Below, one piece after another: positions 33,369 to 43,581 of a stretch of 64,000 nt of DNA. This DNA is from Strobilurus pachycystidiatus (lineage: Eukaryota > Basidiomycota > Agaricomycetes > Agaricales > Physalacriaceae). Location: the NCBI GenBank assembly GCA_019915135.1, contig JAHLMK010000001.1:1674001-1738000 (forward strand), read 5' to 3'. A model generated the notes under the pieces. That model saw only the letters and a program-made list of their open reading frames with translations, ran no database searches and was not told the origin of the DNA. How positions within the stretch are numbered: the first letter of the stretch is position 1; every line of letters starts with the position of its first letter. The position numbers and the translations under genes were made by a program.

Positions 33369-35102
33369 ATGCCCAGCTCAGATCCCGACATTCCTGGCAC
33401 GCTCGTGCAACCAAGCTCCAACAAGGACCTGTGGCTCAAAAGCAATGTCAACCACCTCTGCAATTTGAACAATCAACGGTGCGTTGCATACCGATGTTCA
33501 CAATTCCTCCCTGTCTAAGTGGAAATGGCAGTTTCCCCGGAAGTCAGCCTGTCAGCTTCCTGGCACGAGATCTTGCCAAACTCGAAAGGGAGGAGTGAGT
33601 GGCTACCCACTTAGGCTCAATAGCAAATCGTCAAACATCAAACAGTTACTGGGTTTGCGAAAAATCCGACGGCCTGCGCGTTTTGCTCTTCGTGTGTAAT
33701 CGAGGAGGCGGTCAGCAAGACACGTATCTCGTGCGCACTCATTTCCTCCCGTTTTTTATCTACACAGCTGGACCTTTCATACAGATCAACCGCCACAATG
33801 AGTATTTTGAGCAAACAGGACTCTTCTTTCCACACCACGCAAACCTCAAGATCGCCCTTGGCAGCACTATTGTAGACGGCGAGCTCGTCAGAGATACGGA
33901 TCCGCAGACCGGCCAGGCAGGTCACCGCCTCGAAAGATAGTACAGGTCACTAAACGCGGCTACAGACGACACTGCGATACCTTGCATTTGACTGTCTTGT
34001 CGCGGATGGCCAAAATGTCATGTCGAGACCGCTTGATAAGCGATATGGCGTGCGTTTGTCTTTCTCTGTATCATAGCTCACGCTCATGTATGTTCAGAGG
34101 CTCAATGAATGGTTCTACAAGCCGTATGCCCAAATGCTACGTGATCATCCTCACATGGTAGAGCAGACTCCTTTCGAGTGAGTTAACCGTTCTCGAGCGA
34201 TGCTGCGGTAGCTTTATTCGATCAGCATCAAGGTCAAGCAGATAAAGTCGTCGTATAACGTCGAGCAGGTCTTTAACATCGACATCCCTGCTCTACAACA
34301 CGGCTCCGATGGTCTCATATATACGTGTGTGAGCACGCCATACTCGCCTGGAACAGACACAAACATGTGCGTTATTTCACATGTAGTTCAAAGTTGGCGG
34401 GGCTTGATCGTCGTCTCGTGAGACTATAGACCGCTAGCACTGAATTACAGCATCTGATACTGCGACTCACCGCATTGTTAGTATGAAGTGGAAACCGGCA
34501 TCCGAAAATTCCATTGACTTCAAGCTCGAACTCCGCTTTCCACCATCACCCTCTGATCCATCCAAACCAGACTTTCACGCTAAGCCAATATTTCTATTGT
34601 ATCAGTGGCTAGGTGGCGACCGTTACGAGAAGTACGATACCATGTACGTCGACGATGAGGAATGGGAGCAGTAAGCCCTTTTTACTTCGGCCAAATATGT
34701 CCTCTCACGCGTCCTCCAGAATGAAGGCATCAGGCGAACAATACGATGATCGGGTTGTCGAGGTTCATTGGGACTCTAGTCTGTCTCGCTGGCGGATGAT
34801 GAGGTTCAGAGACGACAAGCCGCACGGAAATCATCGGGGTACCGTCGAAAGTGTCCTTGAAAGTATCACGGACGGAGTCGAGAAAGACGCGGTAAGCTTC
34901 TTTCCGCGCTCCTTCACAATACTGACGCGCGCCACAGCTCTTAGCGCGTTCCAACGCGATCCGCAACGCGTGGAAGATGCGCCAAGGCGCTCAGCAGCAT
35001 CAGCAACGTCCACCAGCTACGGTGCTGAGGTACGGACCAATTGCCACATCCCCGTGGAGCAAGGTTTCAGGTCCAGAGACCGTCGCAGGAATGAAGCGAT
35101 GA
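33369..35102 (+). CDS. CEG1: mRNA capping enzyme, guanylyltransferase subunit
   Basis: Transfers GMP to the diphosphate 5' end of nascent mRNA in the nucleus. ATG 33369 starts MPSSDPDIPGTLVQPSSNK. The nucleotidyltransferase motif I reads YWVCEKSDGLRVLLFV, where Lys of KSDG is the GMP-attachment residue. Motif III-like FFPHHANLKIALGSTIVDGEL follows, then YLAFDCLVADGQNVMSRPLD (motif IIIa), HGSDGLIYTCV (motif IV), ILKWKPASENSIDFKLEL (motif V) and the C-terminal OB-fold with WRMMRFRDDKPHGNH. The stop is at 35100-35102. There is no RNA-triphosphatase domain, as expected for fungi with a separate Cet1. Length is about 410-420 residues and all catalytic motifs are intact. Confidence 0.93.
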
Positions 35103-35958
35103 CGGCACACTTGGTCCAGTTTAACGAGATCTGTTTCCGCCAAGACGGCGCGCGCTGACTTGGACGTCAGGGAGCGAGATTCACCGCTTCCATCAGTCGT
35201 TGCACACGAGAAGGTAGATTCGTATCCCTCGAGTCTTTGATGGAACTGGGTATTCGATAGGATTGCAGCAAATGTCTGGCCCTCCGCGTGGGGAGTGGGG
35301 TTTTATTTTATGATGAGGACTTCCATATCTCATTTGTTCTTCTAAACATCCATGTATACAACAACAACAGTTAATTGAACAGTTACACAGTGGCAGGTCG
35401 TAATGGGTCGTGTCAAGTAAATCATCAAGATGTAAAGGGAATTTCGCAAATAGCTAACAAGAATGCATGCATGTCTAGTCGTACACGGAAGGATGGGGAA
35501 AGGCGGATAACTGAAAGTATGTAACTGACAGTTTTTAGTCCACGGATGGATTTTAAAGGTGACACCAGCATTCAAAACATCAAGGGAGAACGTAATCGTG
35601 TCCGAGAGAGCAAGTAGATAGGGCTGGCATTGGCTGTCCAGATATGAAGAATAAGGTAGCCGCTCGACGGACAAGGCGCAATGTGTTAGCACCTGTCACC
35701 GAGAAGATGATCATGAATAGCTTTCAACGTATGTCATGGTGTCTTGCGACGATGCGAATGTATAGCCAGGTGGAAGGAAGATGCTGCGGTGGTGGTGATG
35801 TGAATGCAATATGCAGGATGACGATAGGGATGATTGCGAAAGCAGTGATCAAGCGGGATATGTGATTGCAAGAGATCAGATTTATAGATGTGGCGGTTAC
35901 TTTCGATGGCTTGCCGAGTTGAGGTGGCAGCAGATGTCCGCGTTGATGGTGGAAGGGT
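35103..35958. other. Intergenic region between CEG1 and a convergent unknown gene
   Basis: Minus-strand frames here include a short hydrophobic run (LITAFAIIPIVILHIAF, about 35810-35860) that could be an extra 3' exon or transmembrane tail of the gene at 35959-36873. No clean splice linking them was found. Nothing else is recognised. Confidence 0.4.
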
Positions 35959-36873
35959 TCAGTTGAAGATGCCAGGTGGGTGCGAGGAAAGTGGGGAGTC
36001 TGTGAAGTCGGCGTATGGTCCCTGGAGATCGTTTTGCATGGACAGGAGCTCCGCGAACGGGTGGGAGTGGATAGTGAGATAAGAGGGTACAGTGCCACTC
36101 CGGATTCGCCTTCCCGCAGTGTATGGTGGAAGATCAGCATCCTGGGAGCCGGCGCCAAGGTCCAAATACTCCAAGTCCAAGCGCATGCCTTCGACGACAG
36201 TGGTCTCGGCAAGCTCGGGCGTCGATTCTAGCGACGACGACGACGACTCCCGGCCGTGTCGTGGACGCGGCGTAGTCGGGGCCACTGAGAGAATGGCCTG
36301 GGATTGAGGTCAGCCATGTCGTAACCAGTGCACAAAGTTCACACACACCTCCGACGTTTCGGCGAGCGACGAAGTCCAGGTAACAGGCACAAACGAGGTG
36401 TCGACCTCGGAGTACTGAGGCGGCGGCGAGGACTCGCTGATGTGCAGCGGAACCTGCTCCGGGTCCCGGTCCGCGCGCCCGACGTCCTCGTCGTCGTGGT
36501 CGTGGTCGGCCAAGCACTGGCCGTCGACCACTCTCCACCACTCAATGTCCGCCAATACTCTCCTACCACCCGAATCCGAGCCTGACGAGCGCTTGTGGCC
36601 ACCGCTTCCCTGGGCACGATGCATGGCAGCGTGCTCCGAGAGGGACGTGGGATATGGAGATGACCGCACAGCGGGCGACGACAGGGTACGACGAAGGGAA
36701 GGCATGGAGGGCGAGGGGACCAGAGAGCCGAGCGACCGCCTAACGCAGTGCTGTGGGGGAAGGTGCTCAAGGACGGCAGCACCGGAGAATTTCCTTAAAT
36801 ACCAGGTGATTGTGACATCCATGCCTGGATCTGATCCTCGCTGTTGCACCCTAGCGACGCTTGGCAGATTCAT
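35959..36873 (-). CDS. Fungal protein of unknown function, low-complexity
   Basis: I do not recognise a named family. The open frame from 36873 contains a Ser/Arg-rich region (MPSLRRTLSSPAVRSSPYPT is a likely true start at about 36705), a compact conserved-looking core RRVLADIEWWRVVDGQ, and an acidic/His stretch (DHDHDDEDVGRADRDPEQ). An intron at about 36305-36352 joins to AILSVAPTTPRPRHGRE, a Ser-rich tract and MRLDLEYLDLGAGS. The frame stops after HPPGIFN at 35959. Low-complexity composition and the WW core suggest a cytosolic or nuclear regulatory protein, but that is speculation. Confidence 0.55.
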
Positions 36874-38933
36874 TTCGGTTGCGGATTAGTATGCTCGTCT
36901 AGTCAAGGATCTAGTCTGCACTCTAAATTACTTGTCTAGCTGCTCGCTCGAGCCTCAGTTGTCCATGAAAGCTGCTCTGTTCTGTGCGGCATCACGGCGT
37001 CCCTTTTCAGTGATCTTGTGGCTCCTCCGCCCATCCCACCTCGCCTGAGACTTGTGCCCGTAGGTGGTCATCGTCCCTCCGTGATTCGTCGAAACACGGT
37101 CTTCCGACCGTGAGATGTATTCTGATCTTGAAGATTGTTCTCTGAGAATAACGGCGGCCTTGCGGTATCATCGATCCACGGATCATCGGACGATACTGCG
37201 CTCGCTCTGCTCTCCTGGACGTCGTGAATCTTTGTCCGACATCGCAGGACAGCAAGAAGTCTTCATTAAAAGACGAAAGACGCGTAAAAACGCGTCCGTT
37301 TTCGTGTCCATTGACATAATCTGCCTTGCTGATATGCTCAGTTCTAACCTAATGAACACGATGTGCGTCTAACAGCACATGGCATACATAGCATAACGTT
37401 GGCGCTGCTTCGGCCAGGCAATGAGGCGGAAGTAAACTGATATGGGCGGCACAACTTGGGACATCCCTCCCGAGCAGCACAGAGGCCGAACGCTTCTGTG
37501 CCTTTGAATTTGTCTTGTTGGCGTTAATTACTTCACAGCGGGATAAAGGTGTAATACCGGCGACCTGTCATTGCAAGTCGAGTGTGAAGCTCTGAAGGCG
37601 CGGCGAGCAATAGCACGATGCTCAAAAACAGATGGGCTTCGAATCGTTCACCCCGTGGCAGAAGTATGGATCCTAAATTTCCGAGAACAGACTGAAACTA
37701 TATGGAACTCCGGAGGCTTTGGCTGCAGATCAGTTTGATTCGAAGGTGCCTGTAGAATGCACAGCGGTCGCGCGTCGCACGGGCAAAGATCAGCCTGACC
37801 AGCCCCAAGAAAGGAACAAGGACCGACGCATGTCCTCGCATGTCCCATGCATATGGAATGACTGACTATTACCAATGATGAGCAAAGTGATGAATCGATG
37901 GATACAGCTTGATGACGTTCATCTGAAGTCCTCGCAAAAGGGAAGACGAAAAGAACGGCACAAGCAAAGAGCGAATTGCAACGGGTCAATAACGTACAAA
38001 GTTGCGTACAACGTCAAAGTTCGGAATATGGCCTTGCGGTGTCAGACGTATTGCACCATCGTCTGGACACCTGGGTCCTATATAAGCTGTTCCTGCTTCC
38101 CAGACTGAGACAAGAGGCCAGGAAGAGAACGTGATATGCGGTTTCAGTACATGATGGAGAGGCGTAATATATGTCTGAATGGTGATGGGAGTTCTTCATA
38201 TAGATGGCTTCTGTAGAGAACTGGAAGTATTAGATGAGTATATAGGTCCGCATGTTGGTATGTCAAGGCTCGGGGAATTCAGACGAGTTCAGATGTGCTT
38301 TTTGTCTGATGAACCGTCAAGAATAGCGAAACCCTGAAGAGGTTTGAAGTGAGAAGGAGGATCGCATCATCCCTGACGCAGTAGACAACTTAAATGTGAG
38401 TCCTTCTGCAGCCGGTGTGGTCATTAGCTAGTCCAAATCCTTCCTTAAAGGCCCATGCTTCTGTCACAGCGGTTTCAAGGCGCCTCGAAATGGCTTCACA
38501 GGGTAAGTAAGTACGTGAGTTGCGATGGTGGCGAACTGATAGTGAGGAGCTAATTATGTGAGTTTTCTGAGAGCAGGTGAGCCTTAGGGTGGGATAAGCC
38601 TGTACAAACGTGGACGTTGACAATGCCTCATGGTCGTCGGGAATATCAGTGGAAGTTGCTTACCGAGCGGAGCCGGTAGAGGTCAAGTGAGCATCAGAGA
38701 CCGACTAGAGTTTGTTCAGAAGTTGTGAGATTATTAGCCAGCGAAAGAGACTGATTGAACGAGGGCGGAAGGTTTCTGTTTCTGAAGATGAAAGGAGTCT
38801 GACTGCAAGCCGTGCGCATAAGCCTCAGGAACTTCAAAGTCCGCGCTCATCCTTATCTCTATCTAATCTACCCCTGAAAGTACTTTAACGATAACCACGA
38901 CGATAGTCTATACTTTCGTCTGAGGCCTTTTCT
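36874..38933. other. 2-kb gene-poor region
   Basis: The longest stretch without a supported gene. Open frames are all short (under 125 codons) and unlinked. Visible structures: a hairpin at 37279-37296 formed by two ACGCGT boxes, an inverted repeat CACGGTC/GACCGTG at about 37095-37112, and three TGATGA motifs with a CTGA at 37875-37926 that resemble C/D-box elements. A CTTATC site lies at 38852-38857. An unrecognised ncRNA is possible. Confidence 0.5.
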
Positions 38934-40715
38934 ATGCGCTCCGCGACAGTATTCTACGGATCCGTCATCAACCCCCAAGATCTTGATACATTCAAGGCAC
39001 TAAACAGATGTCTACTTGCTGTTGACGCGGCTGGGAACATTGATTGGCTTGTCGATGATGTGGAAGAAGCACTGGTCCAAGAAACGATGGGCCAGAAGGG
39101 ATACATCGACGTTGATGTAATACCTCTCAAGGACTCACAGTTCATAATTCCCGGCTTTATCGATACTCATACAGTATGTGTTCCATTTAGCGTCGATAAT
39201 CTTGTGCATCGTTTGATACGCCACGGTAGCATGCACCGCAGTTTCCAAACATCGGCAGGTATAGCTCGGTGTTCTCGGGGAAGAAGAGAACTTGCTAACG
39301 AATCATAGTGGCCAGCAATACGAACTTCTAGACTGGTTATCGAATGTAACTTTTCCCATGGAAGCTAAGTTTGCAGACTTGGATTTCGCTCGCCAAACAT
39401 ATACCTCCGTTGTTCAGCGTATCATCAATCACGGTGTAAGTCTCGTTTCCCTTCCCTCCGGAATCGTTACCAAACCTATCATTAGACTACCACATGCTGC
39501 TACTACGGAACTCTCCACTTGGAATCCACGAAGCTTTTAGCGGATATCGTTCATTCTCATGGTAAGTACGCCATGAATTCAGTTGTTCTTGATCCGTACC
39601 TGACAAGTGTTACAGGTCAACGCGCCTTCGTGGGAGTACGTATGCCTTCACCCTTTTGCTGAGCTCGTTTGATCCTCTATTTTCCGTCAGAAGTGCAACA
39701 TGGACAGAAATAGCCCCGACTACTATGTGGAGCCCTCATCAGAAACCTCTATCCAAGCTACCGAGTCCCTCATTTCCCACATCCGCTCTTTGACTTCCGG
39801 CTCTACCTCGAACGCTCTAGTGCACCCTATTCTGACGCCCCGATTCGCCATATCCTGCACTTCTCAGCTTCTCAAGGGCTTGGGGACATTGGCAGCTTCC
39901 GATTTAGATTTGAGGATCCAAACTCACATATCAGAAAACGAATCCGAGATCGCTTTCACCAAGGAACTTTTTCCTGAGTGCTCATCCTACGCGCATGTAT
40001 ATGACTCATTCGGTCTCCTCCGCCACAATACGGTATTGGCTCACGCAGTCCATCTTGAGCCACAAGAAGTCGATCTCATCGCTGAGAGGAAGGCCGGCAT
40101 TAGCCACTGTCCCACTAGCAATTTCAATCTCAGTAGTGGCGTCGCGCCTATCGGAGAGTTCCTTGACAAAGGCATCAAGGTCAGTGTGTGCTGCTTAGCC
40201 GTGCCTTTTGCTGACGGAAATGCTCAGGTCGGTTTAGGGACGGATGGTTGGTGTTTTTTCGCTTTCCCGCTTCCCGCACCGCTTACTCGTCGTCCGTCTC
40301 AGTGAGCGGCGGCTACTCTCCCTCCATTCTCAACGGAATTCAAACCGCTAGTATCGCGTCGAAGGTGCTCGCGGTGCGGCATAAAGGGGAAGATTTGCCA
40401 GGCACCTTTGCGAATCGCCAGCTTTCGGTTGCGACGCTGCTCTACCTGGCCACACTTGGGGGAGCAGACGTGTGTGATCTGAAACGAAAGGTGGGCTCCT
40501 TCGAGTCAGGCAAGAGTTTCGATGCTCTGGTGGTGGACATTGACGATCATTCTGGGAATCCCAGTCTGTTCGGCTCCGCTACAGAGCACGCCGGTCATAA
40601 GGGAGAGGCTGCCCTACGAGCAAAATTGGAGAGTTTTCTCTTCTGCGGTGATGATAGAAACATCACCAGAGTCTATGTTCAAGGCCGGCTTGTGGGTGGT
40701 AGACACTTTGGATGA
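38934..40715 (+). CDS. GUD1: Guanine deaminase
   Basis: Converts guanine to xanthine in purine catabolism; a zinc amidohydrolase. ATG 38934 starts MRSATVFYGSVINPQDLDTF. The zinc-binding HxH is formed across an intron: IIPGFIDTHT joined to HAPQFPNIG. Next come the family block GQQYELLDWLSNVTFPMEAK, FVGKCNMDRNSPDYY, HPILTPRFAISCTSQL, QTHISENESEI (a zinc His), TVLAHAVHL (another His), GISHCPTSNFNLSSGV and GLGTDVSGGYSPS, which carries the catalytic Asp. The C-terminal VGSFESGKSFDALVVDI is typical. The stop is at 40713-40715. All metal ligands are present. Length is about 470 residues. Confidence 0.94.
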
Positions 40716-40774
40716 AATTTGGGTTGGCGAAGCCGGGCCACTGCTAGACTAAGTCAAAGTAGATTTAGAACGCG

Positions 40775-43001
40775 CTAATCAAGTTTCCAATCATGCTTGA
40801 TTATATCCGCCGCTCTCTCAGCGAGAGCATAAACAGGTGCCTGTGTGTGCGCAGCGGGGACAAGCGGCTACAGAGGACACTCAATGATATGGCGCTTCTG
40901 CTCAACGCATGGCACTTACCAGAACACCCGCATCCACTATGCGAACACCATCAACACCTTTGAGAAGCAAATCTGGATCGACAACCCCCCAGCTCGCACC
41001 CACCGGGGACATACTAGTGGTTCCTACAGGATGATAGATGCTGATTACATTATTGCGAATAACATCCTCAGTAACATTGGTAGTGGGGCCGCCGAGCAGA
41101 TAGTCCTGAAATACGGGGGCAGAAGCGAAGCGTAAAGCGCGCTCGGCTGCAGCTTTCATGATTGCGACATCTGCAGGATTTGATAAGTAGTTCGGATTGA
41201 TCAATGGTGGCGCAAAGAAGTCATTGCCACTGATGGAGATATTTCCCCCTAGATATGAGGCTTCGTGTCAACCATGCTTGTCTGCAGTCAAACCAGACCT
41301 TACGTGACAATGGACATAGAACAACGGTTCCTACAACGAAGAAATTGCCCGTTTCTGGGATGGGTGGACCCTGTAACCCGTTCTGGATGGGGAGGCTAGG
41401 AGGTTAGAGGTGTGGCGCCACAAAGCCGATGCCTCACATTGAACACGAGCTCGTATTGAGGAGTTGCAGGGCCAGCGCATTTGTCCTCCCATTGAACTTC
41501 CTCTTCGGGAAACCGCAGAAAACCCAACTGTGTTGAAGGCGGCGACGAGAGGAAACCAGTCCGCGATTCAAGCCATTCGTCCAAAGCCTCTTCCTGGAAG
41601 GTAGAGTTCCTCCAATACACAGTTTCCATAGTGTTGTTGGAGGATATGGGCCATACCAGCGCCCAACGAGGTTGGTCTGTGAGATTCTGTCCTACGCTGG
41701 GCAAGTGAACTGTCGGTGTGATTCCGACAGCACTCAGAATGCCTGAATCTCCAATCCCCGAGTTGAGGAGAATGTGAGGTGTACCGACTGCACCAGCTGA
41801 AAGAATGAGCTCTTTCTCTGCCTTGACGGTATGAAGGGCTGAGAGAAGTTGAGTGGTAGCTGACGCATTTGAAACAGTGACTGACTTGCGCTGGAGCCTT
41901 CGGCAAATTCAACTGCAAGAAATGTCGGCTTTTGAGGTAACGTCGAAGACGGGACGATACGGGTGACATAAGCATGCAAGAGGACATGAAGATTTGGGCG
42001 TTGTCGGTATTGAGGCGCAAGATAGGAGGTGGCTGAGCTGCTTCTTGTCCCGTTGCCCACCGTCGATTGAGTCCATCCTGAGGAGGCGCGTCACTATGCG
42101 CAGGTCAATCAAAGGTAGGACTCGCACCAATCCCATTCGACGATCCAGAATTGTAATCCAACTCAAAGGGAAATTCGTCAGCAAGTTGTTCGACAGCTTT
42201 CATCACCAGGGCATCGGTGCCACGGGGAACGCCCGCCAGGCTAACTGAATTGACACCGCTGAAGGCGTGAACCCTTGGATCGAACTGGCCAGATGTATTG
42301 TGATGATCAGCAGGAGGTACAAACTTCTCATTCTGATGGGTTTCAGTGAGATTGTTCGAGGAGCACTGGAGCGACACCACCTTGAGGAAGTAAGGGAACA
42401 TCTTGTTCCAAGACCATCCATCGTCTCCGGTGATTGTTGCATACCTATCATAATCATCCGCGAATCCTCGGGTATAGAACATAAAATCTAGATCCTTTGT
42501 TACGACTGGAGTGTTGTGTATGGCGTGATTCGACTTACTAACAGAACTGCTGCCTCCAAGAACGAAACCTCGCGGGAAGACTACAGAACGCCCGTTGAGG
42601 CCAGGCTGTGGCGTCGTTGTGTAGTTCCAGTCCAGTGGTGTGCCAGGCACCACTTCCGTGGCAAAGTAAGGGACTTCTGAAGTGAGGATCCCTTCGTTGC
42701 TGAGGAATAACGTTCAGAGTTGCCGACTACAGAAAAGTCCAGATACATACGACCCTCCAGCTTCAAGAACCAATACTGTAGTTTTCGCGTTTTCTGTCAA
42801 GCGATTTGCAAGAACGTTTCCAGCCGTTCCACCTGTGTAATCCTGTATCAAGGGAGATCTCAAGACGAAAGAAGGGTGCACACCTCCGACGATGATGAAA
42901 TCGAACTTCTCGTTGGGCAGTTGGTCGAAAGATTCGTAGACACGACCGAATGCCGGCGCTGTGAGGATTGAGGTTAGAAGACCGATTAAGACTGGCAACA
43001 T
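40775..43001 (-). CDS. Secreted GMC oxidoreductase 2 (AA3 aryl-alcohol-oxidase-like)
   Basis: Paralogue of the gene at 25596-27838, with matching exon boundaries. The signal peptide is [19 protein letters not shown]; the FAD fold reads [19 protein letters not shown] with an intron at the same glycine. Further landmarks are [45 protein letters not shown], the first active-site histidine in YHPVGTTSM and the second in [14 protein letters not shown]. The end is IIKHDWKLD with TAG at 40775-40777. No disruption was seen, so both paralogues look functional. The AA3_2 subgroup is inferred from overall pattern; oxidase versus dehydrogenase activity cannot be told from sequence. It sits tail-to-tail with guanine deaminase, with 59 bp between stops. 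Confidence 0.93.
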
Positions 43002-43581
43002 GGTGGTTGAGAGTTTACATACACAATGACAGCCAGTTTTTATGTGTTTTGACCGTCTTCAATGAAAAAGGGCTTTCCTTTTGGGGTGCCCTCATATGAT
43101 CAAGTGGGTCGTAATTGCCCTGTTCCCGCGACAGGCTGGACTTCAGAACCCAGATGGTTCGTTAATATGGCCCCACAGACGAACCTGGGGGGTAGGTACA
43201 CTCAAGAATAGAATTTCACAGGTCAGCTTCTAGTTCGCACTTCAAGTGGCTTTGGGAAAAGTTAGACTGACTCAGACATGCATGTTGCGAGACATACGGG
43301 TGGATTGTCATCTGCTCTTTGAGAATCAATGTATCTCAGTGCCTGAGGACATCGCCAATCAAAGCGCATGATAAGCTACTAAACCAGAGTGGGAGTCGAG
43401 TGGAAGAAGGAAGGAGAGGCGTATCGTAATCGCTTCTGAGTTTAATTCGAGTTGATCTGATGACAACCGGAGAATCCAATCAGGTGTAGACGGCTACGGC
43501 GTGAGCGACCTCGCTAGAGACGGGGCCCTGATAAGTATACAGTACGATTTAGTGTACATAGAGTAAAAGAAGCAGTCCATA
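43002..43581. other. Intergenic region: GMC-2 promoter and ATM1 3' flank
   Basis: I see no coding frame or RNA gene. A weak TATA-like CATAAAAA on the minus strand lies about 33 bp before the GMC-2 start. Confidence 0.45.

Noticed and set aside
37094..37112. CACGGTC/GACCGTG inverted repeat as a terminator or operator
   Set aside because: The stem is only seven bases, there is no T-run, and hairpin terminators do not operate for Pol II genes. No function can be supported.
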